Source: Cristatella mucedo (lineage: Eukaryota > Bryozoa > Phylactolaemata > Cristatellidae). Taken from it: DNA of 64,000 nucleotides. Location of the stretch: NCBI GenBank assembly GCA_009760855.2, contig WPIO01000048.1:895501-959500 (forward strand). The letters run 5' to 3'. The translations under genes and the position numbers were made by a program. Of the stretch, positions 55,601-64,000 are shown piece by piece; the stretch's first letter is position 1, and each line of letters opens with the position of its first letter. The notes beneath the pieces are model-generated. The model made no database searches and was not told the DNA's origin. It worked only from the letters and a program-made list of their open reading frames with translations.

Positions 55601-58600
55601 TTAAGCAGGTCACTAGTGATCTCGTCCTGAAGTTCATATCCCAATCAAAGAAGACAACAATTCCTTTGGACCCTATTCCCACTGTCCTGCTCCAATGTTG
55701 CATTGATCTGCTGCTGCCATCCATAACTAACTTCATATATATGTCATTAGCCTCAGGTCATGTCCCAACACCTTTCAAAAAAGGTGTAGTCAGGCCACTT
55801 CTCAAGAAAGCGACACTAGACCAAGAGAACTTCACATCATCACTCCTTCACATCATATTGAATCTTCACATCATTCATTACTCCACAGAATCAGCATTGC
55901 TTAGGGTGTACAACGACCTACTTAGGAATGCAGACATGGGTAGAGTATCTCTGCTTGTTTTGCTCGATCTTTCGGTAGCTTTTGATACTATCGATCACCA
56001 AGTTCTTCTAGAGTGCCTCTCATCTCGCCTGGGCATCACTGGCACTGCTCAGCAATGGTTCAGGTCCTATCTCAGCAGGAGACTCCAGAGTATTGACGAG
56101 AATGGTCAAAGATCATCCGAGGTACCTCTGAAATACGGGGTACCTCAGGGCTCCATGCTAGGTCTGGTTCTTTTCACGGTTTATACTTTCCCTCTTGCTG
56201 ATGTGATTGTCAAGCACAATCTAGGCTTTCACTCCTATGTGGATGACACTCAGTTGTACCTTTGCTTTGATCCCTCCTAGCCTTCGAGCACCTCAAATTC
56301 TCTCAACTAGCTTGCTGCATGTATTGATGACATCCACACATGGATGGCAGCAAACTTTCTAAAACTAAACGATGATAAAACTAACTTGCTAGTTATGGGC
56401 AAACCCAGTGCGATTCAAAAATTGGAAAGGCTCAAAATTGGCTCTGCCAGCATATCTCCTATTGAATCAGCTCGAAATCTAGGTGTCATGTTCCAAAGTG
56501 ACCTCTCGTTAGACAAACACATCAGCTCCACAGTCAAGTCTGCCTACTTTAAGCTACATAATATTGCTGAAACTTGGGCTTGTTTAGATAAAAATACCAC
56601 GTCAAAGTTGGTCCATACATTTGTGACATCCCGTCTTGACTTCTGTAACTCACTGCTTGCTGGCCTACCGGCATGTGCAATCAGGCGACTACAGCTGGTG
56701 CAAAACTCTGCAGCTAAGCTTGTCTGTCCTGAGCATAGCAGTTGCCACATCACACCACTTCTCGCAGACCTGCACTGGCTACCAGTCAAGCAACGGATCG
56801 ACTTCAAGATTTTGTCGCTCACTTTTAGGTCACTTCATTTTTTGGCTCGAGCCTATCTCTCAGATCTACTCCCCCACCAGGCCAAGCATCGTACCACCTG
56901 CTTTTAGGAATCCAACAGTTTACCAATACCTCGTACAAACCTCAAATCCTTTGGAGACCGTGCTTTTAGCTCGTATGCTCCCAAAGCCTGGAACTCACTC
57001 CCGACTTGCGTCACAACATCCCCTGACTTGACCCATCTAAAAAGAACTTTAAAACACACCTATTTAGGACAGCATTTAGTGGGTCCCTGTGATTCGTCCT
57101 TTATGTGCTTATGTGTGCTGACAGTATGCATGCTGCCACTAACCACCCTTGCATGCTGACCCTGTGCATGTCACCCCTAACCATGATATTCATGTTGTTT
57201 ATCAAGCATGATATTACTCACCAGTCAATCGTGTTTTCCTTTGCAGCAAATGTAAAGCGCCTAGAAAGAGATTGAGTTCTCTGAGGGCGCTTTATCAAGT
57301 GCATTATCATTATTCGTGGAGTCACAGATCGGTTTGGCAAAATTGTAAAGGTGCTCGCCCCGACCAAGATCTGGCTGAGTTCGTGGGCTCGAGACTTGTG
57401 GCATACGTGAATTGCCTGGATTGAGATTAAGTTCTCTTGGGAAGCTACACAAATGAAAAAAATATATATATATATATATAACCAAAAAGTGTTCATGTCA
57501 ACTATGGATCATCTTCTTAACTGCTCACAAACAAAAATACTTCCCAGCGATTCCATCGACTGACGACTTAGCAGTGTTCCTCCAAATTCTTCACAGATGA
57601 GATTAGGAGAGATTAGATTAGATAGAACGAATTAGAAGAGTCCACCCCTCACCGCCGTCCATACCATATCGAAACTCCGCACATCGCCCTGCTATTCTTC
57701 TCTCTACTCCTTCATGCCTGTCTCAATCGCTGCCTTGGTTTGGCCCAGGAATAAGGTGCCGCCTTTAACGAACAAGCATTTATCTAAGAGCCCTTTAAAA
57801 ACAGCCTATACTAGTACTACTACTATACTATTACTAGTACTATTATTACAACGTAGCCATGGGGAAGACAACCATTTTTGGAATACTTTGCAGCACATCT
57901 ACCCACGGGGTAAAAAAAAGGTCATACATAGGTCATAAGTAAGCGCTTCAGCAGTTCGAAGCCCAAAAGTACAACTAACCGACGGTCACTTGAAATCAGC
58001 TTTGTCTTAAGCCATAGATAATATCACACCTGGCTCCTAATAATTATAATTTGGGAACCGTTAACAGTCAATCATAATCACGATATGACCGACTTAGTGT
58101 GCATGCATTTTGCTGCCAAAGCAAAGGCATCGTGATGCCGGCACTAAGAACCGAGCAGAAGCGCGTTCGCACGCGTCCCAGTTACATGTAGGTAGCTCGA
58201 CACCCAGCTGAGATACAAAAACACACAGAGCAAGCTAACTGTGCAGAGGGACTACAGGACTCGGGCTAGACAAGATGACCACTAGTGGAGTCATCGACAG
58301 GAGCGGCGCATAAAAGCAGATGCTGAGCAGGCAGTCCTGACAGGAGCTAGAAGGACCTAGCCTAGCTGGCTAATCGGAGCTGAGATGTACCGTGCGAGTG
58401 ACTCCCAGTTACTGAAGCCAATGTCGTATCAATGTCGTTTTGGGTTGTACTTTGTGCATTGTCGCTCGTACTTAAGATTGCTTCTGCCCGAGATTGCCCT
58501 CCCCGTCTGGAGTCCTGTTTCGTGTTTCCTGTGTTTACCGTTCTCCAGTAGCATAATTTAACTAGGGTCCCCAGTAGTTTCGTTTAGTTCCCTGTTGCTG

Positions 58601-61600
58601 TTGGCACATGAAATGGTATTATAAAGAGGCTTAATCAAGCAGCTGCTCATCTTGCCCTAGCTCAGAGGCGGTTAATGGCACAGGCGCAGCCTGCCGTCAG
58701 TCGTCGTAGCGGTTGAGAGAGTGGGGTGCAGGAAGGGGGTAGGCAGGCGTCTCTCGGCAGTGTCTCTCGGCAGCGCAGCTACAAGAGGTCGTGGCAAACA
58801 GACGAGTGCATGCTGTGTGCCTCGGCCGACTCGGCGCACCTCGGCCGACGTATCAGTTCTGGAACAGCGAGTGTGCTGCTCGCAGCCGGCTCTCGCATGT
58901 ACCGAGCGAGAGGGTCGCAGTACCTGCTCCGGCTCGAACAGCTGCTCCTCCCACATCAGCAGGGCGCACACGGACCGCTTGCGCACGTCCAGAGTGGCCG
59001 CATTCAGAAACGGCACTCCGTCGCCGACGGTCGCAGCAGTCTTCTTCTGAGATTTCTGGCCAAAACGGAAAGGATCTTCGGATCAGGTCGGTCGAAGCCG
59101 AACAAACACTGGGGACCAGCAGCACGCATCACGAGGTCTATTGGCTGCTGACAAGTCGCAACATTTCCAATGGGGGGCTGCCGAAGCCCTGGCACTGGGC
59201 GCTGTGCTGCTGTGCGTCTGGTGGTCGCCGGGAAGGCGCAGATACGGGCTGGTCAGGGAGCATGACTACACGATGCAGACCGCACCAGCACGTGGTGCCG
59301 CCAAGGAATCATTGCCTCGCCGCAAAATGCGTGTCCATCACGTCTGGCGTTTCACAGCTGAGGTGGCAGAGCGTGCAGCCACCGCGCTTTTCTAGCAAAC
59401 TGCATCAAGAGGTCGCACATGCACTGAGGCACTATCAGCTGCCTGAGGGATAGAATGTGCTTGAATGCCAGGATTAATTAGAGCACGATTAGAGCCTGAC
59501 TGCCAACACAATACTCGTGTCAAGAACCTCTTACACGGGAGGGTGCCTAAAGTGTAAAATAATGCTTGCTTTCAACGAGTTGAGGGAGAAAAATCTGTGC
59601 ACCAGCATCTCCTACTTCCCCCTTAAAGTTGGTGGCAATCGCCTTTGAGATTCCATCTATAAGAATTGATTGCACAGACTGCATAAAAACTCAAAGGGAT
59701 AGGACTCGAGCATTCTGAGTATGAAGAACATCAGCCACACTCTTGAATTACACTACCAACACGAGCCTTGTTCTTCCATCGTTTGCAAAAGGCATCAGGC
59801 TACAGCATCAACTATCTACAAACCAAAATTCAGCAATCACAGGGCCATCGGGAAAGTACTCTTGAAACTTGCGTAACTATAGCATATTGTGCAGAATATG
59901 CTGTGCAGAACACGCAAGCCGCGGCTGCAGCAGAAGATCGAATATAATCTGTTTTTTATCTGGCATGGCTGAAAACAGCCAGCCTTGTTTGACTGTGAAA
60001 AATAAACATAGTTACTGGCAGGATTTAGGCTACGAGTCCAACAATACAAGACTGTGTACAATAAAACACCAGCCGCTAGCAAACAGTCACATTAAACAAC
60101 TTCCACAGCAAGGCTAAACGAAGCCTCTGTCGTCTGCAAGGAACACTTTAATGGATCTCACATCCCTTCAAAACGCATGTCACAAGTAATTTTCTGGGCT
60201 CAACTTACCGGCTGTATGATATCTCTCAGTAGTGCAACGCTATCGGACATAGTTGAGCACCGTAGCAGCGAGCTTCTCTGAAATCGAAGCGTAGAAAGTA
60301 GCAGATCTTTCCAAGAGAACAAAGTCATTTTGGTGACCAACGAATGATTACAAATCATATAATGTCAACTTAAATAGTCGGTTGAATGCAACGCAAACAC
60401 GCTCACGTGCATAGCTTTTCATTAACATGTAGCAGAACGAAACGATGGGCTGTCGTCACGTCCGCCACATCGTCACGCCTGTCACATCACGGATCAAAAA
60501 ATAACACAACTGCTGCTGCACTTCAAAGCACTTGCAGGAATGGCCTGGCGTACAAGGAAGGAAAAACCCTGGCATGCTAAAGTAAAGCAACGTTGTCTTT
60601 TCTTTTCGACATGTGGGCAGCAGAACGACATCCCCACACATGCACAGCCGTCCCCTCACCCCTGCCGATGCCGCTTGGGTGCTGCCAGAGCCACTGCAGA
60701 TTCGGGCGCATCGAAAGCTAGCAAGCTGCATCGCGGCAGCTGCATCTCGGCGTTCAGTCGCGTGTGGGCACACCTCAAACCGGCTGCAGGCGATCGTATG
60801 GTCAGTGCAGCTGTGGCAGTCAGATCGAGATGACGAACGATACAGCGATTCTCTCTAAGCAACAGAAAAGGTGCCTCACGTGGCTTGCGCAAAACAAAAT
60901 CCGAGCTCAGCATCGTGCACTTTACTGCTGCTGCAGCCACATGATGACGAACAAAATAGCTAAGCACGCTGCCGGCAACAAAACACTGCGATTACAAGCC
61001 AATCGAAAGACAGCAAATAAACCAGCTATAAGAGACATGAGTAAAAAGAGTGGATGTGCCCATTTTGAGCAGCAAGCTAGATGTGCACATCCTGCATCCG
61101 ACACGAAGCAGACATGTGTGCGTGCTCGCAGAAAAAAATATGTCCGCTGATGCAACCGTCCAAGTGCTAGGAGAGCCCTTCACTGTCGAGCGAGCAAAAC
61201 AACATCGCACTGCTGCAAGTGAGATGGAGAGCAAGGAAGAGAGGTTGAGAGAGGAATATAAGGGGGAGGAAGAGAGGATAAAGAAGAAGAGATAGAAAGA
61301 AAGGAAGAGAAGAAGAGAGGAGGGAAACAAGAAACAGGGGGAGAGAGAGGGAGAGAGACAGAGAGAGGGGGCAGATTAAAGAAAGCCATAAGAGAAATCA
61401 CAAAAAATGTTCGAGTCGAACCAGCAAAATTGATGAACGGTGCCTCATTTCACAAATAACACTTTTTATTATGACCACTAATCAATAAACCACACACCAC
61501 ACCTTCCTGACGGCCTACAAGGCATTCCTGAAGTATAAATGAGCCAACTGTCTGACTTTTGTTGTCGTTATTCCCTAACTATTGCATCGCGAGACCGGTA

Positions 61601-64000
61601 GTCATCAGCACGACATTGAGCACTGCACATCACAACCTTTTCCAGCGATAGATTATGAATTTCTACAAATTTCGGGTTGACTCTGAAAGGGGGCTCCGAT
61701 TTCAGTGCAATAGCCAATCTGATCTGGAGCGATACTAGGGCATTTCCTCGAAGACTCAGGAAAACCGCCAGCAAGGCTGCTGTCGAGGCAACAAGCAACA
61801 ACAACACAAACACACACACACACACACACACACAATGACGTGGCTACGTGTGAAGGAAAGGCTAAACAATCAAAGTATTGAACGATGCACACCACCAGAA
61901 AATAACTGCCACGAGGCTGATTTCCAGATAGGATTGACAGGGTGAGCAAAAATCCGTCCAGTATGTTTGCTGCATTGGCAGCTGCTTACCTCAAACACGC
62001 TGTCCACGTCGCCAGTGGATGAAGCGTCTGCAACAAAACGAGGCCCGCCTGGTGCGCTTGCAGCAGCAGGAATTACATTCCCATCGAAAAGATGCCAAGT
62101 AAAAGCTGCGTGAGCAGCTTGCCACAACTGTGCATCGACAGCACGAGTTAAATCGGGGATGCTGCCGACGCTCATGGGTCTTCCTTTGCAATATGACACC
62201 AACTGATCGGGGCAGCTGATTGGGATTTTAGCAAACGATGCATAGAAGCATGAATTGACGAAGAAAAAGACGTGACCATGAGCTGAGAACATCAAGCAAG
62301 CTGCACAACACAGCCATGTAGTGCATGAGTTGCATCACGTAATGAGTACGACATCCAAGTATTTTTTAGCTCACAGCTTTAGCTAGCCAGATACTCGTAG
62401 CTGCTCACAGCCGACCCTCAGCGCTTACATGCAGGCTTTTTCTCTAGGCTGCTTGCTATGCTTGGTGACGATCGTCCTCCGTTAGCAGCTCGAAGCCCGA
62501 TGAGTCGACTGGAGCGTGGGACGATCGAATAGGGTTCATCTTCATCGTCGTCATCTGAAAACGGGTCCTAAGGGCAGAGACAGTCAAGCAAAGTGAGTGC
62601 ACGACCGGCGTAGGCAGTGATTAAGTCTCAGCTCACAGTTAAAACTGCAAGATTATCTGTGTGCCAAAGCCGTGGTCAAACGTCAATTGGCGCTGCCGCT
62701 GACCATGTCAGCTGCGTAAAATGCACAGAACTTGAACAGCTTTGAAGAGATTTTGCGAAATGCGCGCTAGTTGTTAATGCTTGAAAAACAGTGGGCATGG
62801 CACACTGCCTGTCACCCCTGCTCGATGGGCGGCCGAGCTCTGACAAGGAAATGCAACGAGTCTTCAACTCAGTTCATTTCGTTTACTTAACACTGCACAC
62901 AACTGACTGGTTTTCTGGCATCTTAATATCGGCACCTTGCAAGTAAACCTAAGCGATGGCATACACTAAGTCCAAGTTGCAGGATCTCGAGCTGTGGCAC
63001 ACGGGTGCTACATGTTATCACAGGTGCTCCCGTGCTAAAGGTCATTGCTTGCAGTTGTCTTCTAGTCCTGTCCTCGCATGCCTCTTGCTTGCATGGCATG
63101 GACTGCCTCTCTTAGACGCAGTGCGAGCGCAGGGAGGACTACTTTAATACGTTCAGCAGCAGCAGCACCAGCTGCTGCTGCTGCAAACTAATCCTGTGCA
63201 ATCAGGTGCTTACAGCTGGTGAAAAACTCTGCTGCTAGCCTTGTCTGTCGTGAGCATCACAGTTACCACATCGCACCACTTCTCGCCGACCTGCACTGGC
63301 TACCAGGCAAGCAAAGGATCGACTTCGAGATTTTGTCGCTCACTTTCAGGTCCCTCCATTCTTTGCCTCCAGCATAACTATCGGATCTACTCCCCCACCA
63401 GGCTAAGCATCGTACCACCCGTTTTACAGAATCTAACTGTTTACCTATACCTCGTAAAAACCTCAAATCCTTTAGAGACCGTGCCTTTATGTCGTATGCT
63501 CCCAAAGCCTGGAACTCACTTCCGACTTGCATCATGACATCTCCAGACCTGACTGCGTTTAAAAAAAAACTAAAAACGCATATATTTATCACAGCATTTT
63601 GTGGGTCCCTGTGATTCGTTCCTTATGTGCTTATGCATGCTGACACTGTTGCATGTTGCCACTAACCACACTTGCATGCTGACCCTGTGCATGTCAACCC
63701 TAACCATGTTATTCTTGTTGCTTATCGAGTATGCTACCACTAATCATTCGATCGTGTTTCCTTAGCAGTAAATATTAAGTGCCTAGAAAGAGATTGAGTT
63801 CTCTGAGGGTGCTTTATCAAGAGCGTTATTAGTATTATTATTATAAGCTCTATATGCTTCCAGCTCTGTACACTGCGAGCTCTATATGCCAGCAAAGCAG
63901 CAGCTCAGAAGTATGCAAAAAGTCACAGACCACTTACATATACGAAAGCACCCGGTGTTCCCGGCGGAGGTAGGGTCGCCGAGCGGGTTCCGCTTGCATA
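52578..64000 (-). CDS. Villin-headpiece protein gene, 3' part (gene continues past window edge)
   Basis: Two secure exons encode a C-terminal villin headpiece, an F-actin-binding module. The reassembled domain reads PYTYDEVKLTSDKRRKGLDE, TKLEKYLSTIEFEAVLGMTR, DDFYKLPEFRRNDVKRKAHL, F, then stop. Family hallmarks are present: Y.Y.E.L, the GLDE..LE.YLS turn, F..V.GMTR..FYKLP and the basic RRND.KRKA.LF end. The (F/W)RRND.K.KA.LF ending is closest to abLIM/dematin-type headpieces, from memory of those families. Five weaker exons upstream (63938-64000, 62429-62567, 61990-62300, 60209-60277, 58924-59046) are all phase-compatible, giving 296 codons in the window. No LIM or gelsolin repeat is seen, so the full protein class is open. 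Confidence 0.72.
52805..52920 (-). mobile_element. tRNA-derived SINE, family B
   Basis: Minus strand: GGCCTGGTTTGGCCCAGAAG (A-box side), CATGTGCTCGAGCCCTGCAG (B box), CCTAAAGCACCTGGATAGAG then ATCGCAGCGCT. The tail is truncated. In the last intron of the headpiece gene. Confidence 0.75.
52921..53958. other. Last intron of the headpiece gene, unassigned
   Basis: No further exon or repeat recognised. Confidence 0.4.
53959..54030 (-). CDS. Headpiece gene, penultimate exon
   Basis: 24 codons, phase 0 both sides, acceptor CTTGTTGGCATTGTAG and donor GAG|gtgcgt. It encodes PYTYDEVKLTSDKRRKGLDE then TKLE, the N-terminal headpiece subdomain. It joins directly to KYLST in the next exon. Confidence 0.92.
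54370..54496 (+). mobile_element. L2 LINE tail fragment
   Basis: TTTACAGCATATATAAAGAG, CCTAGAAAGATTTAAGATCT, CTGGGGGTGCTATAGC then (ATT)n, a decayed L2 3' end. Another L2 begins immediately after the ATT tract. Confidence 0.82.
54497..55300 (+). mobile_element. L2 LINE, divergent 5'-truncated copy
   Basis: Starts with FQNDLSSDEHISSTVKSKNF, then CNSLHSGFPDCTLKRLQLMQ and NSAAPLVCRQR, YLHDLLAPP and LKSQLHVFRSAF. More diverged than the copies at 32 and 38 kb, so possibly another subfamily or older. The frame is broken by several small indels. Confidence 0.82.
55400..57318 (+). mobile_element. Composite L2 LINE copy with internal deletion
   Basis: 55400-55450 is a stray C-terminal piece (NLKSF..RAFSSYA coding). 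The EN-RT linker and RT start follow (MDKIRESIPEMTASLLECCP near 55510; KFISQSKKTTIPLDPIPTVL). The RT fingers between LDQENF and STESALLRVYNDLL (about 55850-55885) are deleted. Then come LLVLLDLSVAFDTIDHQVLL, a YVDD variant ([12 protein letters not shown]) and a TAG stop at 56278. The post-RT domain (56344-56907), 3'UTR and intact tail with (ATT)-like end follow at about 57250-57315. Confidence 0.92.
57319..57460 (+). mobile_element. tRNA-derived SINE, family B, directly after an L2
   Basis: TTCGTGGAGTCACAGATCGG, GCTCGCCCCGACCAAGATCT, GGCTGAGTTCGTGGGCTCGA (B-box region), then GTGAATTGCCTGGATTGAGA and TTAAGTTCTCTTGGGAAGCT. An AT run at 57461-57481 follows. It abuts the end of the composite L2 copy. 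Confidence 0.8.
57482..58923. other. Intronic stretch with a promoter-like segment
   Basis: No repeat family recognised. At 58000-58600 the sequence looks promoter- or LTR-like on the plus strand: a TATA-type CATAAAAG at 58309-58316 in a GC-rich setting (GGAGCGGCG before it), then GC-rich and T-rich sequence. I could not find matching long terminal repeats. Confidence 0.3.
58924..59046 (-). CDS. Candidate exon of the headpiece gene
   Basis: 41 codons, phase 0 both sides, acceptor GTTTTGGCCAGAAATCTCAG and donor CAG|gtactg. It encodes VPFLNAATLDVRKRSVCALL then MWEEQLFEPEQ. No domain recognised. Exact acceptor uncertain, since the frame is also open upstream to a TGA at about 59085. Confidence 0.5.
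60209..60277 (-). CDS. Candidate exon of the headpiece gene
   Basis: 23 codons, phase 0 both sides, acceptor CTACGCTTCGATTTCAG and donor CCG|gtaagt. It encodes RSSLLRCSTMSDSVALLRDI then IQP. The frame stays open upstream to an ATG at 60328 (40 codons), so a first exon of an alternative transcript is also possible. Confidence 0.42.
60441..61989. other. Intronic stretch, simple repeats
   Basis: GA-rich purine tract at 61200-61375 and a short (CA)n at 61808-61835. A weak exon-like frame near 60660-60820 on the minus strand is not supported by a good donor. Confidence 0.35.
61990..62300 (-). CDS. Candidate exon of the headpiece gene
   Basis: 311 nt with acceptor GGCTGTGTTGTGCAG and donor GAG|gtaagc. 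It encodes CPDQLVSYCKGRPMSVGSIP, then DLTRAVDAQLWQAAHAAFTW and an acidic end DASSTGDVDSVFE. The first ~30 codons are hydrophobic and may be intronic, with the true acceptor at AAAATCCCAATCAG (62219) or nearby. No domain recognised. Confidence 0.45.
62429..62567 (-). CDS. Candidate exon of the headpiece gene
   Basis: 139 nt with acceptor GTCTCTGCCCTTAG and donor GCAT|gtaagc. It encodes an acidic patch DPFSDDDDEDEPYSIVPRSS, then a serine-rich basic stretch RLIGLRAANGGRSSPSIASS. Such sequence is common in cytoskeletal linker regions. Starts in phase 0, ends with one nt. Confidence 0.5.
62568..63194. other. Intronic stretch, nothing firm
   Basis: No exon or repeat recognised. A CAG/CTG-rich bit lies near 63153-63185. 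Confidence 0.35.
63195..63845 (+). mobile_element. L2 LINE, 5'-truncated in the post-RT domain
   Basis: Begins at the CAIR.LQLV.NSAA segment (about 63197). TPLLADLHWLPGKQRIDFE, SYAPKAWNSLPTCI and TAFCGSL coding segments follow with frameshifts. The 3'UTR and tail TATTAAGTGCCTAGAAAGAG, TTCTCTGAGGGTGCTTTATC and (ATT)n complete it. Confidence 0.92.
63938..64000 (-). CDS. Candidate exon of the headpiece gene, cut by the window edge
   Basis: At least 21 codons ending at a strong donor, TAT|gtaagt. It encodes YASGTRSATLPPPGTPGAFV then Y. Phase 0 joins it to the acidic-patch exon at 62567. Partial at the window edge. Confidence 0.45.

Noticed and set aside
58721-59453. Plus-strand frames of 110-220 residues
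   Set aside because: They are shadows of the GC-rich minus-strand exon region and lack splice or domain support.

Overview
This window is eukaryotic, almost certainly animal, nuclear DNA. Genes are split into short exons with GT..AG introns. The gap-filling sequence is dominated by decayed L2-clade LINEs with (ATT)n tails, tRNA-derived SINEs, Tc1/mariner and pogo-like relics, and long (CA)n and (CT)n microsatellites. No bacterial operon structure, CRISPR array or phage module is visible. The species cannot be named from sequence alone; the gene architecture and L2/Tc1 repeat mix suit a bilaterian, probably an invertebrate.

The main result is a complete, minus-strand rhotekin-like gene (31168 down to 10245). 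I reassembled it by eye as 12 coding exons (514 codons plus stop). Every exon junction keeps phase, every intron is GT..AG, and the product runs HR1/REM (Rho-binding) domain, anillin-homology region, PH domain, short C-terminal tail. One exon is only 29 nt. A further open exon at 35332-35680 is phase-compatible with it and may be an alternative 5' exon.

To the right are parts of two other minus-strand genes. One is an unidentified gene whose putative first exon is at 47848-48033, with a possible last exon at 46437-46617. The other is the 3' end of a gene for an actin-binding protein with a C-terminal villin headpiece (two secure exons at 53959-54030 and 52578-52691, five weaker upstream exons to the window edge, all phase-compatible).

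Layout: 1-5.2 kb is CpG-rich with a 23-bp CGATCG minisatellite and no recognisable gene. 5.3-10 kb holds repeats, including a pogo-like fragment, a (CA)n tract and a MITE with terminal inverted repeats. 10.2-31.2 kb is the rhotekin gene, its introns loaded with L2, SINE and Tc1 copies. 31.2-45.7 kb is mostly L2 copies in both orientations. 45.7-48.3 kb holds the unidentified gene and GA-rich satellite. 48.3-51.4 kb is repeats. 51.5-64 kb is the headpiece gene, with a composite L2 cluster (54.4-57.3 kb) in an intron. The SINE family that carries a tail like the L2 3' end is probably mobilised by the L2 machinery.
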